Assembly (NCBI RefSeq): GCF_030708455.1
Contig: NZ_JAUYWF010000009.1
Location: 124,001-188,000 of the forward strand
Source: Halomonas sp. SSL-5
GTDB taxonomy: Bacteria; Pseudomonadota; Gammaproteobacteria; Pseudomonadales; Halomonadaceae
Direction: 5' to 3'
Length of the DNA: 64,000 nt
Shown: in pieces, positions 26,906-35,310 of the stretch
Layout of the letters: each line of letters opens with the position of its first letter
Numbering within the stretch: position 1 is the stretch's first letter
Notes under the pieces: model-generated
The model's database searches: none
What the model saw: the letters and a program-made list of their open reading frames with translations, nothing else
Told to the model about the DNA's origin: nothing
Program-made: the position numbers and the translations under genes

Positions 26906-26935
26906 TTGACACCGCGCGCCCACCTCCCGTCAAAT
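26906..26935 (+). promoter_or_regulatory. Candidate promoter of the CorB-like gene
   Basis: Perfect -35 TTGACA at 26906-26911, 18-base spacer, TCAAAT at 26930-26935, ahead of the TTG start at 26968. Motif match only. Confidence 0.4.
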
Positions 26936-26967
26936 CGAGCCTGACCCGCGACCGAGGACCCTTCGAC

Positions 26968-28239
26968 TTGAGCGACGACTTCCCACTGGGATGGCTGTTC
27001 GGCCTGCTGTTCCTGCTTGTCTGCCTGTCTGCCTTCTTCTCGAGCTCCGAGACCGGCATGATGTCCATCAACCGCTACCGCCTCAGCCACCGGGTCAACA
27101 GCGGTGAGGCCCGCGCCCAGCGGGTCGCCAGGCTGCTCTCTCGCCCCGATCGGCTGATCGGCGTGATCCTGATCGGCAACAACTTCGTCAACAACCTGGC
27201 GGCCTCCATCGCCACCATCATCGCCATTCATTTTCTCGGCGACGTCACCGGACCGGCCGTGGCCACCGCCGCCCTGACCATCACCATCCTGATCTTCGCC
27301 GAGGTCACCCCCAAGACCTATGCGGCAGTGAAGCCGGAGCGCATCGCCTTCCCCGCCTCGCTGGTGCTCGAGCCGCTGCTCAAGCTGCTCTATCCGCTGG
27401 TCTGGCTGGTCAACGTGATCTCCAACGGCCTGCTGCGACTGATCGGCGTGCGCAACATCGATGGCGACGGCGACAACCTGACCCGCGACGAGCTGCGCAC
27501 CGTGGTCCACGAAGCGGGCACCCTGATCCCCCAGCGCCACCAGACGATGCTGCTCTCCATCCTCGACCTCGAGAACGTCACCGTGAACGACATCATGGTG
27601 CCGCGCCACGAGGTCGTCGGCATCAACCTCGACGACGACCTCGAGGAGATCCTCGCCCAGATCCGTACCAGCCAGCACACTCGACTCCCGGTCTACAAGG
27701 GTGACATCAACAACATCATCGGCATGCTGCACCTGCGCAACGCGGCACGCTTCCTCTCCCGTGGCGAGGTCACCAAGGCCGCCATCGTCCAGGAGGCCCG
27801 CGAGCCCTACTTCATCCCCGAATCCACCCCGCTGCATACCCAGCTGCTCAACTTCCAGAAACAGAAGCGCCGCATCGGCATCGTGGTGGACGAGTATGGC
27901 GACGTGGAGGGGCTGGTGACGCTGGAGGACATCCTCGAGGAGATCGTCGGCGAGTTCACCACCGACGTGGCGGGCATGGAGGAGGATATCCACCGCCAGG
28001 AGGACGGCAGCGTAGTGATCGAGGGCACCGCCAACATCCGCGACGTCAACAAGTCGCTGGGCTGGCAGCTGCCCACCGATGGTCCCAAGACGCTCAACGG
28101 CCTGATCCTCGAGCACCTGGAGGCGTTTCCGGAGGGCCCCGTCTCGCTGCAGGTGGGCGGCATCCGCATGGAGATCCAGGAGGTACGCGACAACCTGATC
28201 ACCGAAGCCCGCTGCTGGCCGGCACCGCGGCGGCGCTGA
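26968..28239 (+). CDS. HlyC/CorC family transporter (CNNM/CorB, YfjD-like)
   Basis: Inner-membrane protein with an N-terminal DUF21/CNNM domain of about four helices (FSSSETGMMSINRYRLSHRV near 26-45, IGNNFVNNLAASI, FAEVTPKTYAA), two CBS domains (MVPRHEVVGINL and DEYGDVEGLVTLEDILEEIV) and a C-terminal CorC_HlyC domain with DGTANI-like EGTANIRDVNKS. Relatives handle Mg2+ or Co2+ efflux. The start is TTG at 26968 with GAGGACC upstream; the first ATG is inside the first domain and would remove a helix. 423 residues. Follows ypjD as in E. coli. Confidence 0.88.
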   Translation: MSDDFPLGWLFGLLFLLVCLSAFFSSSETGMMSINRYRLSHRVNSGEARAQRVARLLSRPDRLIGVILIGNNFVNNLAASIATIIAIHFLGDVTGPAVATAALTITILIFAEVTPKTYAAVKPERIAFPASLVLEPLLKLLYPLVWLVNVISNGLLRLIGVRNIDGDGDNLTRDELRTVVHEAGTLIPQRHQTMLLSILDLENVTVNDIMVPRHEVVGINLDDDLEEILAQIRTSQHTRLPVYKGDINNIIGMLHLRNAARFLSRGEVTKAAIVQEAREPYFIPESTPLHTQLLNFQKQKRRIGIVVDEYGDVEGLVTLEDILEEIVGEFTTDVAGMEEDIHRQEDGSVVIEGTANIRDVNKSLGWQLPTDGPKTLNGLILEHLEAFPEGPVSLQVGGIRMEIQEVRDNLITEARCWPAPRRR

Positions 28240-28267
28240 GCCGGGCACCACGGCCGGACACCACGAC

Positions 28268-28990
28268 TCAGTGGCGCTGGACCTGCTGCTCGACTGCCGG
28301 CTGGGTCCAGGCATCGCCCGCACACTTGAGCTCGCATACCCGAGCCTCAAGATGACGCCGAGTGGCTGCGCCGGGCGAGAGCGGCTCGCCGAGTTGCAGC
28401 ATCACCCGCGCGCGGAAGCGATGCGGCGGCCGGCTCAGTGCGCGGCCGTGGCAATGGGAGGTCCATGAGCCCCAGAGCCCGGAGAGGCCCGCCGGGATCA
28501 CCGGCACCGGGTCACGCGCGAGGATCAGCTCCAGGCCACGGCGGAACTCCTGCACTTCGCCATCCGACGTCAGGCGCCCCTCGGGAAACAGCATCACCAC
28601 CTCGCCATCGCGCAGCGCACGACTCACCTCCCCCAGCGCTCGGCGCAGGCTACCCGGGTCGCAGCGCTCCGATGCCACGGGAATCGCCCCCACCAGCCGA
28701 AACAGCCAGTTGAGCCAGGGCGAGTCATAGATCGGCTTGTCCATCAGGAAGCGCAGCGGTCGCGGGCTGGCACCTCCCATCACCAGCGCATCCATGAAGC
28801 TGACGTGGTTGCACACCACCAGGGCCGCCCCGCGCCTGGGGAGCTGCTCGATCCCCACCAGGCGCAGCCGATAGACCAGGCGGACCAGCAGGTAGACCAG
28901 CAGGCGCACCACCGGACGCGGCGAATGCGCGACCCGCCAGGCGAGCCACAGCGCCACACAGGCGACCAGGGACCAGAGCAGCGCTGTCAT
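28268..28990 (-). CDS. 1-acyl-sn-glycerol-3-phosphate acyltransferase-like protein (PlsC fold)
   Basis: Membrane-bound acyltransferase, 240 residues. An N-terminal helix (LLWSLVACVALWLAW) precedes the HX4D motif in CNHVSFMDALV near 61 and the FPEGRLT motif near 136, plus VPVIPAGLSGLWGS. It probably acylates lysophosphatidate or a related lipid; a second PlsC may be the housekeeping enzyme. It lies eight bases after the TetR gene, which likely controls it, and converges on the CorB-like gene. Confidence 0.82.
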   Translation of the reverse strand: MTALLWSLVACVALWLAWRVAHSPRPVVRLLVYLLVRLVYRLRLVGIEQLPRRGAALVVCNHVSFMDALVMGGASPRPLRFLMDKPIYDSPWLNWLFRLVGAIPVASERCDPGSLRRALGEVSRALRDGEVVMLFPEGRLTSDGEVQEFRRGLELILARDPVPVIPAGLSGLWGSWTSHCHGRALSRPPHRFRARVMLQLGEPLSPGAATRRHLEARVCELKCAGDAWTQPAVEQQVQRH

Positions 28991-28998
28991 CGCGACAC

Positions 28999-29604
28999 CT
29001 ATCTGGCCCGCAGGCCGGCGAAGATGGTTTCCAGCAGCTGGTCGAGCAACTCACCCACTTCCAGCTGCTGCCCCTGCCAGTAGCCCAGGCGCTCGTTGAG
29101 GCCCAGCAGCACCAGGCCGTGCACGCTGCCCCACAGGGTACGCCCCAGGCGACGTGCCTCGAGGTCATCGAGGGCCGGCTGATACTCCTTGAGGGCGGCC
29201 TCGACGCGCCGGAAGAGCGCCTCGATCATCTCGGTCTGGCGCTGATCCAGCTCACCTTCCTGGGCCAGCGGAAAGTCGAACAGCAGCTGCCAGCGGTAGG
29301 CCTCGCGCTGGGCAAACTGCCAGTAGGCGCGCGCCAGGGCAAGCAACCGCTCCTCCGGCGCTGCCTGGCTGGTCAGCGGCTCGATCACCTCGCGCAGGTG
29401 GCCGAGGGTCTCGATGTTGACGTGCTGCAGCAGGTTATGAAAGCTGCCATAGAGCTTGAGCAGGGTGCTGGGAGCACACCCCACCTCGCGCGCCAGGGCG
29501 CGCAGCGACAGGCTATGTACCGGATTGTCCTGCAACCAGGCGTCGCACGCCGCCATCACCTGGGCATGAAGCGCCTCGGGAGCATGCTGTCTGGGACGAG
29601 CCAT
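28999..29604 (-). CDS. TetR family transcriptional regulator
   Basis: 201 residues. N-terminal helix-turn-helix SLSLRALAREVGCAPSTLLK (about 31-50) with the typical LYGSFHNLLQHV following, and a helical C-terminal ligand and dimer domain. ATG at 29604 with AGGA upstream fits the family start. Together with the acyltransferase eight bases downstream it forms a two-gene unit, so a lipid or fatty acyl ligand is a reasonable guess. A palindrome at 29662-29680 between it and the divergent SRAP gene is the likely operator. Confidence 0.85.
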   Translation of the reverse strand: MARPRQHAPEALHAQVMAACDAWLQDNPVHSLSLRALAREVGCAPSTLLKLYGSFHNLLQHVNIETLGHLREVIEPLTSQAAPEERLLALARAYWQFAQREAYRWQLLFDFPLAQEGELDQRQTEMIEALFRRVEAALKEYQPALDDLEARRLGRTLWGSVHGLVLLGLNERLGYWQGQQLEVGELLDQLLETIFAGLRAR

Positions 29605-29661
29605 CGAGTTCCTCGCGAGCCGGAGCGGGCAGTTACGTGAAGGGCCCCAAGGATAGCGCAC

Positions 29662-29680
29662 ATCGAACACTGTTTTCGAT
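29662..29680. promoter_or_regulatory. Candidate TetR operator
   Basis: Imperfect 19-base palindrome ATCGAACACTGTTTTCGAT in the 114-base divergent region between the TetR gene and the SRAP gene. Both promoters would overlap it. Confidence 0.5.
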
Positions 29681-29718
29681 AGCTATGTTACCCTGATGCC
29701 CCCTGACCCGGAGCTCCC

Positions 29719-30408
29719 ATGGCCGGCCGACTGCATATCGCACCGATCGACTTCAGCCAGCTGCTGCCCGACCTGGCGATGGACACGCCCCTGGTGACCA
29801 GTGCCAACCTGGCACCCCGCCGCATGCTCTCGGGCATCCGCCTGGAGGCAGGGCGAATGCATCTGGGACGGCTGTTCTGGGGGCTGACACCACCCTGGCT
29901 TACGGTGCTGGACCACGCGCCCCACTGCGCCCGCGCCGAATCCCTGTCCTCGCGCCGCATGTTTCGCGAGGCCTTCCAGGCCCGGCGCTGCCTGGTCCCG
30001 GCGACCGGCATCTATGTCTGGAAGCCCCAACCCCGCGCCAAGCAGCCCTTCCTGGTCACCCGGGTGGATCGTGGCCCGCTGCTGCTGGCCGCACTCTGGT
30101 GTCGCTTCCACACCAGCCTGGCCGAACATACCGACTCCCTGGCGCTGATCACGGTGCCGACCAACGCGCTGCTGGCGCCACTGAGCGACCGCCTGCCGGC
30201 GGCCATTGCCCCCGCCGACGCGCTGCGCTGGCTGGACCCGCAGACGCCGGTCGAGGCGGCCCAGGCCATGCTGACGCCGGCACCGCGGGAACTGTTTGGC
30301 GCTTTCCCGGTATCAAGACGTGTGAACAGCCCCGCGAATCAGGAGGCGGCCTGCGCTCATCCGGTAGGCCCCATGCTGCGCCACCAGAATCCCCTGGAGA
30401 GACGATGA
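29719..30408 (+). CDS. SRAP (HMCES/YedK-fold) protein lacking catalytic residues
   Basis: SRAP proteins shield abasic sites in ssDNA by a Cys2-DNA crosslink. Here the fold signature is clear (ARAES at 71, FREAFQARRCLVPATGIYVW at 82-101, LLLAALW at 121-127), but the key residues are changed. The protein begins MAGRLH instead of MCGR, so Cys2 is absent. The Glu of GFYEW is Val in GIYVW, and the active-site His of the HxRMP motif is Ser in SDRLP. 229 residues. The start is unambiguous. It should not form the thiazolidine crosslink; DNA binding could remain. ATGA overlap with the downstream protease. Confidence 0.82.
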   Translation: MAGRLHIAPIDFSQLLPDLAMDTPLVTSANLAPRRMLSGIRLEAGRMHLGRLFWGLTPPWLTVLDHAPHCARAESLSSRRMFREAFQARRCLVPATGIYVWKPQPRAKQPFLVTRVDRGPLLLAALWCRFHTSLAEHTDSLALITVPTNALLAPLSDRLPAAIAPADALRWLDPQTPVEAAQAMLTPAPRELFGAFPVSRRVNSPANQEAACAHPVGPMLRHQNPLERR

Positions 30409-33260
30409 CCCGCGCCCAGACCATTGCGCCGCTCACGCGGCTGCTGCCCCTCTGCTTGCTGTGCCTGCAGCTGCTCGTCCTGCCGCTGCTCGCCGACCCG
30501 GCCCGGGCCGAGAGCATCGCGGCGGTGGCCGACGCCACCACCCCCCGCATCAGCCCCCAGGATGAGCGCGACTATCGCGTGGTGACCCTGGACAACGGCC
30601 TCACCGCCCTGCTGGTCAGCGACCCCGAGGCCGACAAGGCGGCGGCCTCCCTCAATGTCTCGGTGGGCAGCGCCCAGGACCCCGGGGACCTGGCCGGCCT
30701 CGCCCACTTCCTCGAGCATATGCTGTTCCTGGGCACCGAGCCCTACCCCGAGGCGGACGCCTATCAGGGCTACCTGACCCGCCATGGTGGCAGCCACAAC
30801 GCCTTCACCGCGCCCCAGGACACCAACTACTTCTTCGATATTGAGCCGGATGCCCTCGAAGGCGCCCTGGACCGCTTCAGCCAGTTCTTCATCGCCCCGC
30901 TGTTCAACGCCGACCGCCTGGAGAGTGAGCGCAACGTGGTGCACTCCGAGTACATGGCGCGCATCCGCGACGAGGGACGGCGAGAGAACGACGTGCTCGA
31001 CCGCCTGCTCAACCCCGAGCACCCCTTCACCGGCTTCTCGGTGGGCAGTCGCGAGACCCTGGCCGACCGCCCCGAGGGCGAGCCTAGCCTGCGCCAGCGG
31101 GTCATCGACTTCTACGAAACCTACTACGGCGCCAACGTCATGCACCTGGCGGTGGTCGCCCCCCAGCCCCTGGACGAGCTGGAGGCACTGATCGCCGAGC
31201 GCTTCGCCAGGGTGCCCGACCGCGGCCTCGAGCGCCCCGCGATCGCCACCCCGCTGGCCCTGCCGGAGGCACTCCCCAGGCGGGTCGCCGTGCAGTCGCT
31301 GCGCGACAGCCGCCAGCTGCGTTTCTTCTTCCCGGTGCCCGACCCCATCGCCGAGTACCGCCACAAACCCGCCGACCCGATCGCCCACCTGCTGGGGCAC
31401 GAGGGCGAGGGCAGCCTGCTCGCCGCCCTGCGCGAGGCGGGCTGGGCCGACGGCCTCTCCGCCGGGGTCTCCCGGGGCGACGGTGAGCATGCCCTGTTCA
31501 CCGTCAGCGTCAGCCTGACGCCGGAGGGCGCCAGCCAGCGCGAGGCCATCGAGGCGAGCCTGTTCGCCGCCATCGAGACGATCCGCGAGGCCGGCCCCGA
31601 GGCCTGGCGCTATGAGCAGCAGGCGCGCCTGGCCGAGCAGGCCTTCCGGTTCCAGCAGCACGGCTCGCCCCTGAGGGACGCCATGCGCCTGGCCATGAAC
31701 CTGGCACGCTTCCCGGTGGAGGATGTGCAGTACGCCGACTATCGCATGGACGGTTTCGACCGCGAGCGTACCCGCGACTACCTGGCCGCGCTCGCCCCCG
31801 AGAACCTGATTCGCCTCTACAGCGCCCCGGACGTCGAGGGCGAACGGACCTCGCCATGGTTCGACGCCCCCTGGCGCGACGATACGCACGCCGCCGACGG
31901 CGCCCCCCTCGCCGGCCTGGCGCTGCCCGAGCCCAACCCCTATATCGCCGAGGACCTCACGCTGCTCGACGCCCAGGACGAGCGCCCGCAGCAGCGGATC
32001 GACGAACCCGCCTTCGCCTTCTGGCACATGGCCGACGCCAGCTTCGACACGCCCAAGGCGGAGTGGCGTTTCAGCCTGCAGCATCCGCGGGCCGCCGAGG
32101 CGCCCCGCGAGGCGGTGCTGGCCCGGCTGCTGGCCGGCTGGCTGGGGGACAGCCTCAACGAGGCGCTCTACCCGGCACGCCTGGCCGGCCAGGGTGTCGA
32201 TGCCTATGCCCACGCCCGGGGGATCACCCTGGCCTTCTCCGGCTGGCGCGACCGTCAGGACGTGGTGATGGAGCGAGTGATCGAGCAGCTGAAGCGCGGC
32301 GAGATCGCGCCGGCCACCTTCGAGCGGGTCCGCTACCGCCTGCAGCGAGAGTGGCGCAACGCTCCCCAGGACCCGCTGTACCGCCAGGCCAACCGCACCC
32401 TGGCCGAAGCCCTGGTGCGCCCGCAGTGGCCGAGCGCGGCGCTGCTCGAGGCGAGCGAGGGGCTGACCCATGAGGACCTGCGCCGCTTCCGCGACACCTT
32501 CCTCGGCGCGCTGCGTCTGGAAGCCATGGCGGTGGGCAATCTCGGTGGCGAGGAGGCCGAGGCCATCGCGCGCCGGGTGGCCGAGACCCTCGACCCGACG
32601 CTCTCCGCCGATGCGATTCCCGAGCTGGTGCCCCTGGATGCCGCCACGGACCTGCCCATCCTGACCCCGCACACCAGCCGCGAGGAGTCGATCCTGCTGC
32701 GCTACCTGCAGGGGCCAGACCGCTCGCTTGACAGCCAGGCACGCCTGGCGCTGCTGGGGCAGCTGATCGACACCCCCTTCTACCAGCGCCTGCGCACCGA
32801 GCAGCAGCTCGGCTACGTGGTCAACGCCGGCTACTCGCCGATGCTGGACGCGCCGGGGCTTGCCCTGCTGGTGCAGTCACCGGAGACCGACAGCGAGTCG
32901 ATCGACGAGCACGTGGATCGTTTCCTGGAGGCGTTCGGCAGCACCCTGGCGGGGCTGGACGAGGCCTCCCTCGCGCCCTATCGCCAGGCGGTTCACGCCG
33001 AGCTGACCCGGCGCGACACCAGCCTGGGGGGCCGCACCGACCGCCTGTGGCGGGCACTGGCCTACGGCGACACCGACTTCGATCGCCGCGAGCGGCTCGC
33101 CGAGCGCGTGCTGGCCGTATCTGCAGAAGAGCTTCGCGAGGCCTGGACGGCGCTGCGCGCTGCCCCCTCGGTACGGGTCGCCTACGATCCGGGCGACGAA
33201 CCCGACGATGTGCTGGCGCTCACCAGGCACCTCGTACCGCTGCCGGAGGGCCAGGAGTAA
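30405..33260 (+). CDS. M16 zinc metalloprotease, pitrilysin (protease III) type
   Basis: Periplasmic insulinase-family peptidase, 951 residues, the size of E. coli PtrA (962). A signal peptide of about 35 residues ends PARAES. The inverted zinc motif HFLEHMLFLG (HXXEH) is near residue 103, with the third ligand Glu in NVVHSEYMARIR about 75 residues on. Further M16 domains follow, with the R/Y pair of the C-terminal half visible in FYQRLRTEQQLGYVV. The start overlaps the SRAP stop (ATGA). Upstream in-frame codons belong to the SRAP gene in another frame. Confidence 0.92.
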   Translation: MTRAQTIAPLTRLLPLCLLCLQLLVLPLLADPARAESIAAVADATTPRISPQDERDYRVVTLDNGLTALLVSDPEADKAAASLNVSVGSAQDPGDLAGLAHFLEHMLFLGTEPYPEADAYQGYLTRHGGSHNAFTAPQDTNYFFDIEPDALEGALDRFSQFFIAPLFNADRLESERNVVHSEYMARIRDEGRRENDVLDRLLNPEHPFTGFSVGSRETLADRPEGEPSLRQRVIDFYETYYGANVMHLAVVAPQPLDELEALIAERFARVPDRGLERPAIATPLALPEALPRRVAVQSLRDSRQLRFFFPVPDPIAEYRHKPADPIAHLLGHEGEGSLLAALREAGWADGLSAGVSRGDGEHALFTVSVSLTPEGASQREAIEASLFAAIETIREAGPEAWRYEQQARLAEQAFRFQQHGSPLRDAMRLAMNLARFPVEDVQYADYRMDGFDRERTRDYLAALAPENLIRLYSAPDVEGERTSPWFDAPWRDDTHAADGAPLAGLALPEPNPYIAEDLTLLDAQDERPQQRIDEPAFAFWHMADASFDTPKAEWRFSLQHPRAAEAPREAVLARLLAGWLGDSLNEALYPARLAGQGVDAYAHARGITLAFSGWRDRQDVVMERVIEQLKRGEIAPATFERVRYRLQREWRNAPQDPLYRQANRTLAEALVRPQWPSAALLEASEGLTHEDLRRFRDTFLGALRLEAMAVGNLGGEEAEAIARRVAETLDPTLSADAIPELVPLDAATDLPILTPHTSREESILLRYLQGPDRSLDSQARLALLGQLIDTPFYQRLRTEQQLGYVVNAGYSPMLDAPGLALLVQSPETDSESIDEHVDRFLEAFGSTLAGLDEASLAPYRQAVHAELTRRDTSLGGRTDRLWRALAYGDTDFDRRERLAERVLAVSAEELREAWTALRAAPSVRVAYDPGDEPDDVLALTRHLVPLPEGQE

Positions 33261-33450
33261 GGGGCGCAGGGGGCAGGCCGAAGAGGAGGTCCTACGCCAT
33301 GGGTGAGGAGCACTGCTCCGAACGGGCTGGCCATGGATGGCCAGCACCGGTCCTGCAAGCGGAGCAGGATGCGAGAGCGAAGCAGGGCGTCGGTAGCGCC
33401 CAGGGATGGGTTCACAGCGCCTCCTCGAAGGCCTGCCGCCGGGTCAGCCC
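33261..33450 (-). repeat. Interspersed intergenic repeat, copy D with hairpin-rich insert
   Basis: Same family as 6694-6808, reversed, between the convergent protease and sbcB genes. Relative to copy B it carries about 80 extra bases (roughly 33299-33386) in the middle. The insert has perfect inverted repeats GGAGCA/TGCTCC at 33307-33319 and GCTGGCCAT/ATGGCCAGC at 33326-33345, plus CCTGC/GCAGG further on. Outside the insert it matches copies A and B closely. Confidence 0.85.
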
Positions 33451-33482
33451 CGCGATCAGATCAGCCCTTAGCTCTTATGTTC

Positions 33483-34973
33483 TCAAGCATCGAAGGCCTG
33501 GGGCGGCAGTATGGCTTCGACGTGCATCACCAGCTCCTCGAGGACCTGGCGGTCGCGGTCGGAGAGCTCGACGCCATTGAGGCGCTCGATTTCCCGGGCG
33601 AAGCCCTTGAGGGTCAGGCTCGCCACTTCGGCGTCATTCATGCGCGCCCAGCGGTCGGCCTCCCACCGGGCGAGCTCCGCGCCCTCCAGCGTCTCCGGGA
33701 AGCTGCGCGCTCGGTAGCGAAACAGCATCTCCTCCAGGCGCGGGTCCTGGAAGGCGAAGCTGGCCCCCACCAGGTCCCAGGGGGCGGTATCGCGCACCCG
33801 CTGCATCTGCTGGCGATCCGCCGGCGAGAAGAAGCCGCCCGAATAGAGCATCAGGTCGGGATCCCCGGGCCCCGCTGGCGGCGGCTCGGCAAACACCTCG
33901 GCGGCCCGGGCGGCGACCTCGGGGTGGCCCGAGAGGCGCTTCCAGTGGTCGCGACAGGCCGCCATGTCCAGGCCCAGGCGCTCGACGATATCGCCATACT
34001 GCCCCTTGCGCTCCCCCGCCACGTCCTTGAGGGCAGCGGCCGGGAAGAGCACCGGGCACTTGTTGATATGGATCACCTTGAGCGGGATGCGCTCGGTGCC
34101 CTCGGCGAGGTCATCGTTGCTGACGAAGACCCGCTGGCGAATCTGCTCGGCGGAGAGCTCGAACAGCGGCGCCGGATCCACCGAAAGGTCATAGACGACC
34201 ACCCCGTTGGGGTTGGTGGGATGCTCGGCCAGCGGCACCACCAGGGCGGCGCAGCCGCGGCTGGCCGGGTAGCGCCGCGAGATGTGCAGCAGCGGCTTGC
34301 GGCCGGGCACATCGAGCAGCTTGCCCACCGCGCGCTTGCCGCGCCGGCTCAGCAGCAGGTCGAAGAGGTTGGCATTGGCCTCGCGCAGGCGCCGGGCCAG
34401 GGCGATGGTGGCGCGCACGTCGGCCAGGGCATCGTGAGCCCCGGCGTGCTCGATACCGTTGGCGGCGGTGAGGTCCTCGAGCCGGAAGCTGGGGGCACCA
34501 TCCTCCCGACGCGGCCACTCGAGCCCTTCCGGGCGAAGGGCGTGAAAGGCCCGCACCACGTCGATCAGGTCCCAGCGCGAGTTGCCGTTCTGCCACTCCC
34601 GGGCGTAGGGGTCGAGGAGGTTGCGGTAGAAGAGGTGGCGGCTGACCTCGTCATCGAAGCGCACGCTGTTGTAGCCCACCGAGCAGGTGCCCGGCACGCT
34701 CATCAGCGCCTCGATCTGTCCGGCAAACTGCGCCTCCGGCAGCCCGCGACGCCGCGCCTGTTGGGGCGTGATGCCGGTGACCAGGCAGGCCTGGGGATGG
34801 GGCAGGAAGTCGTCGGCCGGACGGCAATACCAGGTAACCGGCTCACCGATCTCGTTGAACTCGGCATCGGTGCGGATCGCGGCGAACTGGGAAGGCCGAT
34901 CGCGACGCGGATCGGCACCGAAGGTCTCGTAGTCGTGCCACAGGAAGGTCTGCGGGGCGTCAGGCGGCGCCAT
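33483..34973 (-). CDS. sbcB: Exodeoxyribonuclease I
   Basis: 3'-5' ssDNA exonuclease acting in recombination and mismatch repair with RecJ. The DEDDh residues are visible: FLWHDYETFG near 13, GYNSVRFDDEVSRHLFY near 98 and HAGAHDALADVRATIALA near 178. An SH3-like and a C-terminal helical domain follow. 496 residues from ATG at 34973; a TTG six bases upstream is possible but close to the Shine-Dalgarno. It converges on the protease gene with repeat copy D between. Confidence 0.95.
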   Translation of the reverse strand: MAPPDAPQTFLWHDYETFGADPRRDRPSQFAAIRTDAEFNEIGEPVTWYCRPADDFLPHPQACLVTGITPQQARRRGLPEAQFAGQIEALMSVPGTCSVGYNSVRFDDEVSRHLFYRNLLDPYAREWQNGNSRWDLIDVVRAFHALRPEGLEWPRREDGAPSFRLEDLTAANGIEHAGAHDALADVRATIALARRLREANANLFDLLLSRRGKRAVGKLLDVPGRKPLLHISRRYPASRGCAALVVPLAEHPTNPNGVVVYDLSVDPAPLFELSAEQIRQRVFVSNDDLAEGTERIPLKVIHINKCPVLFPAAALKDVAGERKGQYGDIVERLGLDMAACRDHWKRLSGHPEVAARAAEVFAEPPPAGPGDPDLMLYSGGFFSPADRQQMQRVRDTAPWDLVGASFAFQDPRLEEMLFRYRARSFPETLEGAELARWEADRWARMNDAEVASLTLKGFAREIERLNGVELSDRDRQVLEELVMHVEAILPPQAFDA

Positions 34974-35049
34974 GGGCAAGGTCTCTCCGGCGATTCAGCA
35001 TGGAGGCCACAGCCTAGCACAGCCCCGCGACTCGCTCAGCCAGGCGGGT

Positions 35050-35310
35050 TCAGCCCGGCGAGCCCTTGGGCAGGGTCACGTTGAGCTCCAGCACCGAGCA
35101 GTTGTCCTCGCTGTCGAGGCTGATGTTGATGGCGTCATCGTCCACCTGGACGTAGCGACGGATCACCTCCAGCAGCTCGCGCTCGAGCATCGGCATGTAA
35201 TCGGGCTGCCCACGCTGGCTGCGCTGGTGTGCCACGATGATCTGTAGCCGCTCCTTGGCGACCGACGCGGACTTCTTGCGTTCTCGCTTCAGGAATTCAA
35301 GCAGTTTCAA
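35050..35310 (-). CDS. minE: Cell division topological specificity factor MinE
   Basis: Drives pole-to-pole oscillation by stimulating MinD ATPase. 86 residues, with the membrane/anti-MinCD helix [20 protein letters not shown] and the topological domain ending LPK. ATGA overlap with minD. Last gene of minCDE. Confidence 0.97.
   Translation of the reverse strand: MKLLEFLKRERKKSASVAKERLQIIVAHQRSQRGQPDYMPMLERELLEVIRRYVQVDDDAINISLDSEDNCSVLELNVTLPKGSPG

Noticed and set aside
33182..33415. Short open frames beginning MNPSLGATDA in the interspersed repeats
   Set aside because: The frame differs or breaks among copies, and there is no consistent ribosome binding site; the conservation is of DNA blocks, not protein.
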